From: Fasciolopsis buskii
Lineage: Eukaryota; Platyhelminthes; Trematoda; Plagiorchiida; Fasciolidae
Length of the DNA stretch: 64,000 nucleotides
Reading direction: 5' to 3'
Assembly: GCA_008360955.1 (NCBI GenBank)
Contig: LUCM01005051.1
Location: 1-64,000, forward strand
This document shows positions 48,266-61,592 of the stretch, piece after piece (the first letter of the stretch is position 1; each line of letters begins with the position of its first letter). A program made the translations under genes and the position numbers. The notes beneath the pieces are model-generated. The model saw nothing but the letters and a program-made list of their open reading frames with translations. It had not been told where the DNA came from and searched no databases.

Positions 48266-50028
48266 TTAGGCTAATTTGTGTCTACTTTTTGATACAATTT
48301 GCTCTTCCACAGGGTCCCCTAATAGCTCTCTCAATTTGTCTATGCACTTTAAGATTGTGGTGGTACATGAAACCGAACGGTTTAAATTATTTCCCTCCCA
48401 AACACCGTTTCATGGTATAATCGACGTTTTCGTAGGGAAAATCAATGAGTCCAAATTCTCGCGGTGTTAAAACAGGGCTGTATTGATTATCATCTAAGTT
48501 GAAGAGATAAAGTCACGTTGATAAGAATCGTTGCCCGATGAGAATCATCTTTGACTGTTTGGTGGATGGTCGAGTGAGATTTCGAGAAGTTAGTCGAGAA
48601 TTGGCGTGGAAAACCTGTTTCAAATTTGTGATCTAATGATCTCGTTTGTCGAGTTTGAAAGATGAAAAGTGCAAGGGATTAAAATCGACAGAAAGGTGTT
48701 GGCGCGGGAGCTGTCAAAAGGACAAGCTTTCAAAACACCCCATTATCTCAGTGAACCGTTAACGAAATGGGACTTGCACTAGTTTGGTAGATCAAAAAAG
48801 TGACCTTGTTAAATCTCTCTCTGCAACGGCTATTTGCCTTGAGAGTGTCCAGAAATTCTGTCAAATGTCTGTAAGTCTCAAACACTTTCACTTAATTCCT
48901 TCTCGCTTATTGCCTCCTCAAGACGAGGTATTCTTGCCAGGATCTGTGAATGCAGATGAATCCCGCCCCCATGGTCTCTTGGATTAACTGAGTTACATAA
49001 CAAGTCTATGGGGTTGGCTAAAACGCTTTCCATGCCAATCGCAGAGAACCTAATAAGCATACTATCCTATGCTCATCAACATTAGTGGAGGGAGTGCTCC
49101 GGATGTCCAGGATATCTGGCCTCTGCTGTATGATCTGAGCAACTAACTACCTGTTCCCATTGGACTTCGCGAAGTCCTAGTTTTTTGTAATTTAATTCCG
49201 TTACTGAAAGAATCAGTATGTGATCCCTGTGCTTTGATCTGCCTACGTGGGTGGCAGCACATTGACGTTGAGTCAGGGATTCTAGTGGACAACCAATGGC
49301 CTAGCAGTAGGTTACAGGAGAACCTACGGATATGGTTTAACTTGCACAACATATTTGTCTAACTTTTTATCTCTCAGTTCCGCAACCGTCCAGATAGCAC
49401 TTGTTCCGTGCACGGATTTGCGAGAGGTATGTATACCCCTAAAGTCATGTTTAGTAGTTAGCTTGCCGAAATATAGCTGAACACGTCAAAAAACTGTGGA
49501 CGCCACAGCCTGATGAGGCGCGCTAATCCAGATTACATACCGAACGCTGTGCAAAAATTAAACCTTTTTGTTTTGGCGACTGTTAAAATTTCATAATGTT
49601 TGTACACCCTAAGGTACACAAACTACTGACGATGTGAAGCATTGCCGGCACTAGAATATTTTAATTATTGCATATGTGCCCTTCAAGGAACAGAAATTTT
49701 GGGACTACTGTTTCTCTTGAGCTCAAAATATCGATCTTCCCTACATGTGTGTTGGAGCTGCTATTCTCTCTAGGTGAATAAATACAGTTGGCAGGGCCTA
49801 TGCTATGGCTGGGGGACTAATGGGGTTGGCGAAGTTTCGTGAGGGTGCATCCGCGTGCTATCAATTAGCATTTTTTCCGCTGAAAGATGTGTTGATCCGA
49901 TTGCGTCCGCACATAGACACGCACACACTTGCAAACTGTCAAAAAAGACCATATCCTGTCCCTATTCTATGTCAGAACAAATTAGCACAAATGTGCCACG
50001 TGCTCAGGCCGACTCATACGAACACTGG

Positions 50029-50062
50029 TGTGTGTGTGTGTGCATGCGTGTATGTGTGTGTA
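50029..50062. repeat. (TG)n-type microsatellite
   Basis: TGTGTGTGTGTG with GCATGCG and TATG interruptions. Confidence 0.9.
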
Positions 50063-52163
50063 CGCATCGCTTAGGCAATGCAAATGAGTCTTACAGCTGT
50101 GGGCATTGAGAGCAAATATCAGTACCTCGGAAAGTTCGGGCGATCGATCGAAAATGTTAACGGACACATTTGGTGCAGATCAAATATTGGTTACCGACAT
50201 TTCATTGTCTCTGCCTTTCCTAGTGTAACTGTTTTAATTTTCGTTGTGATCGATTGGTTTAGCCGAACTTTTGATTCCGTTTGAACTCTTGGGAAAGAAC
50301 TTCAAGGATAACTACCAATAGTCATTATCCCAAATATGGGGAATGATGTACAGAGTTTTCAGAGGTGTGATCCGGCCGAATTCACCGAGCTCTCAATCTT
50401 ATTACACTTTAGACCTAATGGACCTTAGATGTCATGTGGAAAAAATCGGAATACCATAAAACTGGGACTTGTAGTGGACTAAAATTAGAGTGATACAATC
50501 ACGTTACCTACCAGAATCTTTAGGACACCGAGAATGACCCATACAAATAAGATTCAAAAACAAAAGTGGTATAAAGCCTATCAGCATTGAATGTGAGTGC
50601 ATTTAGGTAGCACTATGCATTTTACTGGGGCCAGCACATAAAAGTCAACTGAATGATGCAAAAACGTTTCAAACAGTCTGTAACGTTATCTGTCTCCGAA
50701 ACGAAAAGTTTTCACTATGGTTGCGGGATTGCCAAGGGGCACAAAACATGGAGGCTTTGAAAACGTTTTTTTGCTCTGAAGATATAGTAACAACAAATAA
50801 AAGAAATGTTAAAATTATAGACAACAGATTTTTATTGATAATTAATTGATGCTCGGAAACCTCAAATAGGTAAATAACCACAAGTAATCAAGAATATTGC
50901 AAATTTGATACTGTAAATTAATTTTCCGAGGGCGGCTTTGGTCGATTAGTTTCATAGCTATAGTTTTAATTATTTGGGATCTTTGTCTGTTTTTCTTTTA
51001 GGCACATTTTACCTATTGGGTGACTCCCTATCGTGTTCACTGTGGTACTATTGGACCTGCGTTTAGGTGGTTCTTTGTCCAGTTTTTTCCCCGGGTATTT
51101 TATTTTTTACTAACTGACATTTTCTGCTTAGACCTGTGCAATAATGCCAGAGGTGTAGAGTTAGTGGGAGAATAATTGACCCAAACAGATGAGATTTAGG
51201 CGAACCAATTTCAGATACATGGCTTACATGTTGTTGTTAGAACTAAAGGCTTTTGTCGAGAATTCCAATCGTTCTCCGGTTTAGCGACTGGACATCCCAA
51301 AAATACCCGTCTACCATCTCCAATGGGTTGCATGTCTGAAAAGAATTTCATACTACATCGATCGTCGGGGCAAGACAGTTAAGACCGTGCTGCTCATTAC
51401 TCTCAAGGAAATTGGGTAGTGATAAACATGATTTTGCGCAGAGCTCTTTCTTTTATTCAACCTCCGTTTTCTTTCTCCAACCGTCTCCCTATGTTTCTCT
51501 ACCTTCCCATACTCCTCCCGCTGAAAGCATGTCAACGTTCGCAATAGTTTTCTGCATCATAGTATCCCAAGCAGTTTTCGGCCACGTGAATCACGTTTTT
51601 CAATTCTCGTTAGCCTCTCAATCTCGGCTCCTGTAGCATATGTACTCCAACAAGAAGTTCTGACACAGAATGTACCACATAGTGACATGACGCTCTGACG
51701 CCACAGGTAGTCTGAGCCAGGATGATCAAGTCACACTTAGTTGCCGCTGGTGGGATTGTGTGAAAAACTGTCTATCCTACTGGACCAAGTACCTAAAGTT
51801 GGACCATGGCGTTCTCTTATTGTGACTAACACTTCACCTCAATAGTCGTCAAGGTAAACCGTTAGTCTGTCTGACCCAGATTTCTGGATCAGACACAAGC
51901 ATGAACCACCAGACGAGGTAAGATCTCCGACGAATAGAAATGTGGATGGGCACAGGAACTAAGTCAAACAGACAATGGATTTGGCAGCTGGTCTCGTCTG
52001 CGCTCTTATCTGTTATCTGTTAATAACACTGATTTTCTTAAGATTTGTTAAATCTAGTCAAGCAAAATGTCAGTTCTGGCATTCCAGGTGGATTAGTAAG
52101 ATATGGAGGTATTCACAAGTACAAGTTACTGAAGACTTCGAGACGAATCGTATCATTTACTAG

Positions 52164-52876
52164 ACCAAAGTAGCCGGAGAACTGAAAGTAGCTGTTATCT
52201 CATACGACGCTCAACGGTTATTTAAACTTACACGAGACCGCGATAAGCTCCAAATTTCTGTCAGGGGAATAAAATGCGATATTAAAAGACAGCCTATTCA
52301 TGATAAACTGCAAACGGGAAACCATTGGGCCGAATACTTCAAACAGCTGCGGCGGTACATTAATGCAATTAATGCGATATTAACAACTGTCAGTCTTTGT
52401 ATAGGATCAATTGACTTTCCCAACAGAACAGAAATTATAATCAACCACTGGGACAAGGAGAATGGTTCGGACGAACAATTCCCAAGTCATTTTCAAACTG
52501 GGTAAACGAACCCGAAAATATTATCATCTTGTTCCCGAATTTCGGAATGAGCAACGTATTCGGTTATTTTGGGATGAGTCACTGATTATACTATTCTTCA
52601 AGAAAGGAACACAATGATTGCAATCTCCATCGTTAGATTAACTAGATTTCAACAGTTATCGTGCGACTATCTTCGGCACTGATATGCCGTCTGGCACCGC
52701 TTCGTGAGAAGGACATCTACCAGTAGTATATAGAATTTCGCCCAGGTCCAGGTTATATTAACCAAATTCTTGCATATTTCCAGTTGCTTGAAAGGCGCCA
52801 GATACACCATCTCCTGACAATCGTGGTTTTCCTCGACTTCATATACGCCTTCTCTTCAGCCTGTCAAACATTTTGA
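52164..52876 (+). pseudogene. Decayed RTE-type non-LTR retrotransposon pol (linker and start of reverse transcriptase)
   Basis: Three in-order pieces. First, 52164-52505 is a 113-codon frame with YDAQRLFKLTRDRDKLQISV and GNHWAEYFKQL, which match the conserved linker of RTE-like elements (K.L..LIR, RWAEHF..L). Second, 52571-52608 has WDESLIILFFKKGTQ, the RT block with FKKG, followed by a stop. Third, 52733-52876 is open and has EFRPGPGYINQI, then FQLLERR and TIVVFLDFIYAFSS. These are the GFRPG...DQI and motif A FLDF.AFD regions; the first catalytic Asp is kept, AFD has become AFS. Stops and frame changes between pieces show it is dead. The endonuclease 5' part and motifs B-E are missing. Confidence 0.85.
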
Positions 52877-55139
52877 GCTCTTCTTCGGAAACATATGCTG
52901 GAGAAGTCCGTGAATCTGCCAGAAACAATTGTACTTTTATACTTCTGGCCTCGAAAGCGTGTGTGCTAAAACCTCGAACATACCACCTATCCCATCTCTT
53001 TGTCATCAGTGAGGAACTAGGAATACTGAACCAGGGAAATGGTAAAAAATGTCTGATCTAGATTAAGCGGAGGAAACTGGGTGCCTTGGGTGACAAACGC
53101 GCGTTTGCCCTTCAGAGCGAGTTATGATGCTACAAGGCATCCGACAAATGAAGTACCAGCTGTAATGAAAATATATACGGCGACCTTATATATTGCAGGT
53201 GTCACTTCATTCTGGTTGACGTCAAAAAATTCTCCAACCAGTTCTGCAGATTGTGGAGTTTATGGTAGCAAACCACGGAGACGTGGAAATGGTGTTATTA
53301 GTTCCCCCATCGAACCAGAATGATCAAAACCAAGTGCATTCATCTTGACAGATGGGGTATCACGTGTTTTGGCAACTACGGCGTATTTTTCTTCTTCCCC
53401 CCTGTAGATCCGATTCCGACTCATCTCAAATATTGTTATTTTTCTAGTTTAACGCATAACACGGTAAGAAAGAGAGTGATCAGAATTTACCACCCTGTTG
53501 TTTAAAGCTATATAATGTTGTTGAACATGGTGCAAAGTTGAAAGTGCATTCAGCTCTAATATGATACACCGGTAGTAGGCAATTAACTGATAACTACTCC
53601 TACTACTATTTTCCTTTTAATTCATCTGATTAACTGGTCGCACGTAGCTGTGCGCAGTTCAGATGTCTCGTCACTTAGTTACATAGAGAAAAACGGCCTC
53701 AAATCACAACGGCGATATGTCCGACTGTGCTGACGGTAAAGTGCTATTAAAACATCAAATCTTCTAAGTACTCATAGGAAAGTGGCCTTTAATCAACTCA
53801 CTGTTCCTGTTATTCCAGCTTATATCGTGATCAGATTTGGAATATTAGCTGTGGACTTGGAGTGCCGTATAAGTATTTAACATACCGCTGTCTAATGTGC
53901 TTTGGTCGGGGTTTCATAAACATTGCCGATCCGACGATTCCAAGCTCGAAATTCAACCTATTGTGGAAGGTTCTAAGTCAAATATCCATCCCACTTGTAG
54001 GCTGCCATCGCTGTCAACAGGTTGTTTTAAGTGACGGGACTTAACCATTCGCACTTGATGTGCCCATCGCCGTATGCATTTGCACGAGATCGTGTGACTG
54101 AATTTTTCTAGGCCGGGTCTACTGGACCATACCTGGGAGGTTACTGATGTCAATAGACGACGGGCAAACCGGCAAAAAATAAATATCTTCTAATACCTAG
54201 ATTGAGTGACTGAATTGCAGTGATGAAGTGTTCATATTAGAATATCGTAAAAATGCGTAATAAACAAGCAGATTATGCATGATTGATTTAAATTGGTTTC
54301 GATGTTATTTCATTGTTTATCACTCATTTAGGTGGCACGTATCCCCCGTAAAAGATCAGACGAATCCCAGAAATTGTTAATCCGAAAAAACGAGTGTTGC
54401 TGAACATTCCAAACATGAATGACCCTAGTAGGATCAATTATTTTGCTCCTTATGCATTTATTTTTCTTAACAAATAATTATCCAAGCAAAATTTCGTCAA
54501 GTCGCTGGCGGTACCCGCAGATGTGTGATGGTGAGTTGCAAAATCAGCCTATTAGAACGGAGACATGGAAAGCGCGAAACCCGATTTACGAGTTCACCTT
54601 TAGATAAGAAAAAAGAGATTGCATCAAGAACACCTCATTTGTCATACCTGAAGCAATCGGTAATTTCTTTTGAACAAAGTGTCACAAATACCTCTGAATG
54701 CTGAACAGTATGTAGTGATTATTATGATGATGTATTAACCACGTTATCAAACATGCAAAGCGGTAGATGAGAAGTTGAAATCAATGGATGGGATTATTTT
54801 TGAATTCTATGCTCCATCATTACATTCAGAAAGCATTATCTTTGAGACGCTGTTTACCCCGCAATGGTGCGGAGTAGGAAAAAATATTGCCTGTCATTGA
54901 GAGGGTTTAAACAAAACGCCCACAGGGTCTGCCCATTACATCATGTCCACGGTAAGGTTTCGTTGTTCGCATAATGTTGAAAGACAGAACTTTTAATGAT
55001 TCTTATACTACAAAAGTTTTCGGTAAACGGACGGCTATAATCTGCTGATCGCTTTAACTCAGCGCTTTAAGATATTTAAAATAAACATTCAGGTCGAAAC
55101 TGGACAAAATACTACGGAAATTTGGAACCCTTTACAGAT

Positions 55140-55262
55140 TTAATCGATCAGTCGATTCACTGGATTATTGACAGAATTGTTGGTTGAATTATTGATCGAC
55201 TACTGGGCTTTTTCACTAATCGATTAATTGACCGACTAACTGGTGGAATGATTGATTACTGA
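55140..55262. repeat. Degenerate ATTGATCGACTA-type tandem repeat
   Basis: Repeated variants of ATTGATCGACTACTGG, TTAATTGACCGACTAACTGG and GAATGATTGATTACTG in tandem, about 20 bp per unit. Confidence 0.65.
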
Positions 55263-56073
55263 AGACTATCTTCGATCAGAAAGTGCAACTTCAATTTACG
55301 GGTACATCATTACGTTGTTTCAAAGGACAAAGCTGAACTGATCAACAAGTTATTTCATCTGGCAAATCCTTCCCCTTCGCAAAGTGATTCACTAAATTTA
55401 GCCGCATAAGTGGGACACTATTTGGAATTTTATTTTGCAGTGGATAAAGGTTTGTCCACAAGATATGCGAATGTTCGTCGAGACGGAAAGAAGATAGGGG
55501 TTGCTACATATAAACGCTTCCTATAAATCTTGCCAGTCCCATATATAAAACACTGGTACTATTTAGGGTGCATTCTTCGCAAAAATAATCTGATGAAACG
55601 ATATTTTTTAGGAATACAAAAATCCGGGCAACTAAGGTGAAGAAATTAGGATCAATTCCTTGGCAAATGAAATGATTGTTTCAGTACCATTTCTTGCCTA
55701 AACGTGAATAAACATGATCTGATATGTACTGTCTCACTACTCGCCAATTGTTTTTATTTGCGACTACGTAATAGTCATTTGAAAGACAATATCCGATCAA
55801 ATTTGTATGTACCTTCCATTAACGTGTCTGACGATTGATGAATCTGGATTCTGGCTTTAACATGGTCACAGCAATCTGCCAAACCATGTGGTGATAAGGA
55901 GCAGCTTGTGGTCATCGTGCACCAATAGGAATAACAATGCATGAAAGCAATCGTCGCTCGATTTTTCAAAAGGAAACGGTCCTTATAGAATAGCAAATCG
56001 GCACCAAGGGTTCTACCAATTCAGATAAAGGCCAATACCTGTGAGGTGATGTAAAGCCGAGAGCTTATCACTC

Positions 56074-56084
56074 GGGGGGGGGGG
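56074..56084. repeat. G11 homopolymer beside a B-box-like motif
   Basis: Eleven consecutive G on the plus strand. The minus strand reads GGTTTGAATCC immediately before the C11 run, a near B-box, but no tRNA fold or SINE block surrounds it. Confidence 0.85.
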
Positions 56085-56920
56085 ATTCAAACCTGCCGGC
56101 TGATGCCACTCGTGCGCTTGGATTTTCTTTGTTCTATTTGACTGATTCACGAGGCCAAAATAAAAAGATGAAAATTTGTTCGAATTATAATTTTTAGGTA
56201 ACGCGGAAATTGCGCCTGAATTATATACTTGTAGACATGGTGATAGCCAATAATATACACTTTAGATACGTAGATACTGGTGAGTACAAAATATCGCCTA
56301 TCGACTTGCAGCAAATGACTGGTTGATCCAGACGTGCCATAACCTTGATTTCAAGCCGATATTACAACGCTGTCAACAACACTGGCGCCATTAATGAAAC
56401 CATTAAACAAACAGTGGAAAAATTTTAGACCAGCTATAGAAATCGTAAGGCCCATGTAAATCGGCTTCATTATGCTGCTTAAGAATCATCAGTAGTCCTT
56501 GTTCACTGTGTCCCAACTGGGATGGAAAGCTGTTCTTTTGCCATTCTATTTCCACCATTCGTTGTATTCGGAAAAGGAGATCACAAGGAAATGTGGCCCT
56601 ACAATCGGTAGAATGACTACTGTTTAGCGGAATTAAAGTATACTTTTGACGTGTAAACCCATGGTGCTGACCACTTGATCATTGGTGGTATGAACTAATT
56701 ATTTCAACCACTGCTCTGCTTGGGCTATGAGTGCCGATGCTTACATAGTCGCTGATGCTTCCCAAAACTCACTTTCGCTTCCCTCATAAGATCAAAAATT
56801 ATTTTTGCTAAACCTACCAGTAATTGAGAGCCACTTAAGGTCAAAAACTTAATGGGACTATTGTCCAGGTAAATGTAGTAATGGAAGAGAAAATCAAAAC
56901 TCCGTTCTGAATTTAAGCAA

Positions 56921-57337
56921 TTGAATATGGTTGACCATGTCGTGGCCTACGAACCATCTGCTAAAGATCTGAACATCTCATTCCGGCACAGTATCGTGGT
57001 CTTTCTTGATCAGTCGTTGAAAAGTAACAACTTATTGCCTGTGCACCAGTGCACATCGAAGATGAATAAATCCTCCCACTCCACCCCACCCCGAACAAAT
57101 AGAAATAGCAGAACTGTGAGGTTTATGTTAGAAACCTCTCATAGAGTTCGACCGCCAAATAATTTGCCATACACCAAGGACGATCAGCTGATCATTCTCG
57201 ATTGTTCATTCTCCTTTGGTTTCCCTTCAGGTGAGTGGCAACAGTTTGGTGGCCTTGTGCAATACCGTATTGCCAGTCGATCAAACATTCAATGCCAAAA
57301 GTTCAAATCGTATCCAATAGGCGATTCACAACCATAA
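56921..57337 (+). CDS. Unassigned plus-strand frame, possibly exon(s)
   Basis: 138 codons ending in TAA. The middle part (KMNKSSHSTPPRTNRNSRTV) is Ser/Arg-rich. At 57230 the sequence CTTTGGTTTCCCTTCAG|GTGAGT could be a consensus donor for the upstream part or an excellent acceptor for the downstream part (EWQQFGGLVQYRIASRSN to stop). No domain recognised. Confidence 0.22.
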   Translation: MNMVDHVVAYEPSAKDLNISFRHSIVVFLDQSLKSNNLLPVHQCTSKMNKSSHSTPPRTNRNSRTVRFMLETSHRVRPPNNLPYTKDDQLIILDCSFSFGFPSGEWQQFGGLVQYRIASRSNIQCQKFKSYPIGDSQP

Positions 57338-58604
57338 AGGTGAGTTCAAAAAGCAAATCGTCGAATCATTTGGGAACATTTTGTTCAGCAATCTTTTTGG
57401 TCGATAAATAAACCATGAAATAACCACAATAATTCTTACTTACTAATTGACTAACACTTGCTTTCGGGCACACGTGTATATGGTGAAATTTCTCAGTGGG
57501 ATGGATCAGTCAGCCAAAGATAGTAGCGGTGGTATGACAAGTCGTTTAGTGTGGGTCATTCACAAGACAGCTATCTGCCCGGTCAATAGACGGCTACCGT
57601 GTGAGTAAACCACTCAACTGGTAATCACAGTATTTCCGACCAATCCGATGAATGAATACACTGCCCAGAATGAAACATTTTGTTTAATTTTATCGCATGT
57701 AGGCGATGATAGAACAGTTAAATGAATTCATCCGTCGAGTCAGACACCGGTTCTCTGATTGTTAGTCCGGCAGACGTAGAGATATACTGCCTTGCTTATT
57801 TGCTATGCGTTTCTAAACGAGTGACCAAATGCTTCATGGTATTTGTACGCCAATCCGCGACTGACTCTTAAAGCCCTGAATCGCAGTTTGTCTGTGTTTG
57901 TCGTGTGACACGCTCAAAAACAGGACCTCGTTGTTTCATGCTTTCTGATGCTCATTTACATACCACAACGCACCCTGAGATGCAGAGATCACCCACTCAT
58001 GGCCGACAGAGCCCAGTCAGGTTGAATGAACATGGTCATTCCGCCCTCCTGCACTGAGACGTGCTAGACGTGATGAGATTGAACACATTTAGACGTGCAT
58101 AGGTAACACTTATTTGACCTCAATTGTGCACAGTTTAGCGCTCGCGAAAACACACTTTCAGATAGAAACTACGAGAACAATGGTGGATGCCCATTTAAGG
58201 TGTTTCAAAATCCTATCACACACAAGAGCGGAGTTAATGAGGCACACAGTTCCACACCATGTGCAAGGATACTGTTGGCGTTGACGTTCAGGAATGACGT
58301 CACTTCTAACGCCAACCTGTACGACACGTGATATAACACTTACAAAAATGGATTGAGGTGACCTTTGACAAAGACATGAGTGAATCACCGCTTTTTATTG
58401 TTTGGTTTAGTTTGTCTGTATGGCATGCGAGCTATCTCTCTTTTTGGGCTTGTTTGGCGACCAATTTGCCTGTAAGTTGGCGAGCTGACGTTTAAAACGG
58501 ATCCCAGTTTTGCAAATTACCCCATACGTGCCAATCCCAGACAACCGCATTTTGGCCAGTTATATGTCTTAGTGAAATTATTTGTTATGTGATATCAATG
58601 TTTA

Positions 58605-58790
58605 GCTCACCATTAAAACACGCTAACACGGCTGTTTCATCCTTGTTAGGAAATGTCAGAGGTGCATAAGCACCGCGCCCGACCCGGGACGCGATCACAG
58701 GAAGAACGATTGTGTGCCGGACTCCTTAAGCATTAAGCTACCGGTCAAGCTGTCAACGATTTTTCGATGAGACTACTGAGCAAATGTCCC
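58605..58790 (-). mobile_element. Diverged hammerhead SINE copy
   Basis: Minus strand: CAGCTTGACCGGTAGCTTAA (A-box region), the TCGTTC segment, a B-box region TGATCGCGTCCC (complement of 58686-58697), a spacer with GTGCTTATGCACCT, then CTGACAT, stem II TCCT/AGGA with loop, GAAAC and AGCCGTG. The hammerhead core is mutated (CTGACAT for CTGACGA). The 3' part after the ribozyme is not recognisable, so the copy is truncated. Confidence 0.8.
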
Positions 58791-61009
58791 TTACTGATCT
58801 TGTTGGGTTCATCAGCGAAAATACATTGGTTGCACCAAACGAAAACGATACCGCGGTTGGAGATAATATACCATTTGTTCACTTAATGGTTAAGAAAGCA
58901 TACAGAATAATCCATTTGTTGTCAGCCATTCGCATCAAAATAATAAGTCAGCCATTGACATCGGCACAAATCGCCTCGCACTCGTGCACAGGCCCGACAG
59001 CATCTTTCACAGTCGATTTTGGAAATGTCAAAATGGATAGTATCCCACTCATCCACCACACGTCTGACCTCTTGTGTCTGTATTGCAAAGCGAACAGCCA
59101 CTTGCCAATCCACTATACGACCCATCACAGCCTCCAACCCACTGACTTTATCTTCATTCTACAGGTTTATCCGTTTCCTAAGCATATTGCCAAGCATCAT
59201 GCCTTTTCACAAACAGTTTCTCACAAATAAGAAAGAAAAAATGACCGGGAAGCATACGATATATTCATAGCCGCTCACCCTGCGTGTTTACCCATACGAC
59301 GCTGTCCGAGCTTGTTAGTTATTTACCATTGGAATCTGATATGAATTACTAAATTTGTACACCAATGTTAAGTCCATTTATGTACCATCGTGTGATCAAC
59401 ACAGAAAAGCGTTTCGCTTGTTATCAAATACCGATCAATTACTCTATGAAACCCAATATGTTTTGATTAAGAAAAAGGAACAACCACCAAACGATTCTTG
59501 ATCCGGATCACTAAACAAGGTAATTTTTTGAGTCGCTTACAATTCTTACGAGAAACTTGTTTGGAGTAAGAGAGAGAGACGCAACCGGACTTCAAAACAG
59601 CTTTTCTTTGGCTTCGATGGCAGTTAGCCTCGGTGCAAAGGATACAATAAAGTGTCAGTCCCTCATTACACTTCATGGATAAATAAATGCATCAAAATGT
59701 TGACCAGAAACAACTTCGAGTTTTACGATCTTTTGGATTTGTTGTTCTAGATCGCAATGAATGCCCTCATGTCTCGTGTTACATAACGTTGTCTGACAAT
59801 GGTTGATCATCTATCGAATCAGTTAGACAAATCGACTGTCGGATGAGTATTGCCATGTCGTAATTTTTATCAGTGGGTTTTATAACTGTTATAATCAAGG
59901 TAACTCTGAAATTGACTTCTGTTTCATGGAAATATTCGTAGACTCTAGCAGTAAGTAGTTATCAACTTCCGAGATGTTCTGATAGGTCAGTTCACAAGTG
60001 AAAAAATTCCGAAGCTTTTACGTAAAAATTTAAAATGTCATTGATTTGGTCAGTGCAAAACATTTGAGGAATCTCACGTTGATTTCAACAAAGGGAAGCT
60101 TACGAGAAATCGACAGTCACATTCTGAGAGATAGTTTCTTTCGGCGCAATCAAACTAAAGGGATACGTCCCCATCAATTTATTATCGAATGCTTTATCCG
60201 AATGAAATCGAATCAGTGATTAATCAGTGTGTATTGGTGTTGGACAAGTTAATAAACGCATGTATGCATGCATGTGTGCATCCATGTGTGTATGCATGTA
60301 TATATTTATGTATGTATGCAGATATTCATGTGTGTGCATGTGTACGTATGTACGTGTAGATATACACGTGATTGTAAGTGTGAAAGTGTAGGTATGCATG
60401 AACGCATGTCCGATATATTCTCTACCTTAGACAAATGTAATTTTGGTCACAGTAACTTAAGCGCTAACTCATTTGTCAAAGTTACCTTTTATGAAACACT
60501 GTAAAGTACTTTCGTAATTCGGAAGTGTTCACGCCACCGGCTGAAAGAAAGCAGCTCTTCAAGCATTGAAGTTAAGTGGCACGACGAATTGGGTCAGACG
60601 TAGACGTAGCATTCTAAGTACCATAAACTTAAAATAATATAATAAAATGATCAAGGAATTGCTGAGCTCAAATCCTTATCAAGCATAACGAAGAATCGCC
60701 ACTGTTCATATATACATTAGGGAGAAACCAATGCTGTTGTCGATCAAATGGTAAAATCTTCTAGGTCCGTTGCAACCCTTCCGTCATGTTTAGAGTTCCC
60801 GTTGAGTACCCATTCTTATATTTTATCATTTACTTTCTTCATCAATGAAACAAAAAGAAATTGTGACCAGAAAGAGAATCGCTGCAAACAAATAGATGTC
60901 AAGGGGAAAGTTGACCAGAGGTGAGAGAATTCGAGTTAACGATCTTCAGGTTGAGGTGCCACGATACCAACTGCTAAACCACCGCTGGTCGACTAATTCA
61001 AGTAACGGT
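58791..61009. other. Non-coding stretch, nothing assigned
   Basis: The 148-codon plus-strand frame at 58784-59230 begins inside or just beside the SINE copy, overlaps a minus-strand frame and shows no motif. The ATGT repeat is at 60256-60375. Confidence 0.5.
60256..60375. repeat. (ATGT/ATGC)n microsatellite
   Basis: About 120 bp of interrupted ATGT, ATGC and GTGTGC units; frames through it (Met/Cys/Val-rich) are artefacts. Confidence 0.9.
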
Positions 61010-61215
61010 TACTGACCTTGCAAGCACAGTGCAAGTTAATGCTGTCGTGTGTGAGACTGAACTTCAGTAGATTGTCAACCACCCACCAGAATAAATCCAC
61101 CACTGTGTTGTTCGACTTCATAATACTCGTTCCGGGTTCGCATCCCAGTTCAATCACGGAGAATGTGCATTACTGATGGTACCTAACAAGGATGAAACAG
61201 CTGCAGTTTTCTTTT
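61010..61215 (+). mobile_element. Diverged hammerhead SINE copy, plus strand
   Basis: Contains CTCGTTCCGGGTTCGCATCC with the B-box GGTTCGCATCCC at 61135-61146, a spacer GAATGTGCATTA, then CTGATGG, stem II with CCT/AGG and a loop, GAAAC and AGCTGCAG. A9 of the hammerhead core is G, and the cleavage-site region is altered. The 5' boundary is uncertain; no 3' part after the ribozyme is recognisable. Confidence 0.8.
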
Positions 61216-61592
61216 CATGTTTTTTCAAACACCAAGTTCGGCATTGATACCCTATAGTAAACTATCATTCACACTGATAATTTTTTGAATCAGGCTATCG
61301 AAACTAAATAGGAAGGGCTCCAAAGCCAAGAGATCACGATGCTTAGTTCCAAAGCTTCAGCGGAAGATAAAATATCAAACCACCAAATATGAAAAAGATG
61401 TGGCACTTAATAGCTGACTAAAAAAATAAATTTAACAGAAGGCAATAGTTGACACACTTTTATGGTCACTATTAACTTGGCGAATGACTCGAATGGAATT
61501 CGATCATTGGGCAATCAATAAAACACTAGACTCGTCGGCACTCAAGCTACAACGCTTCTCATGACCCAGGAGTAAAACAGTATGTTTCTTAT

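Larger units (their letters stand above)
47081..52163. other. Non-coding stretch, nothing assigned
   Basis: Holds the Asp-rich frame at 48.1 kb and a TG-rich microsatellite at 50.03 kb. No gene is recognised between 48.3 and 52.1 kb. Confidence 0.5.
52877..58604. other. Non-coding stretch with one unassigned frame
   Basis: No continuation of the LINE RT after 52876. Contains the ATTGAT-type degenerate repeat at 55.14 kb, a G11 run and the frame at 56921-57337. The rest has only short, unsupported frames. Confidence 0.5.

Noticed and set aside
49500..49540. Another CTGATGA, suggestive of a hammerhead
   Set aside because: No GAAA at the proper distance and no pairing for stems I-III.
56050..56110. 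B-box-like GGTTTGAATCC beside the G11 run
   Set aside because: No A-box or tRNA fold; the mononucleotide run would sit in the T-arm stem.
58784..59230. 148-codon plus-strand frame
   Set aside because: It begins in the edge of a SINE copy, has no motif, and a 71-codon opposite frame overlaps it.
60268..60504. Met/Cys/Val-rich plus-strand frame
   Set aside because: It is a translation of the ATGT/ATGC microsatellite.
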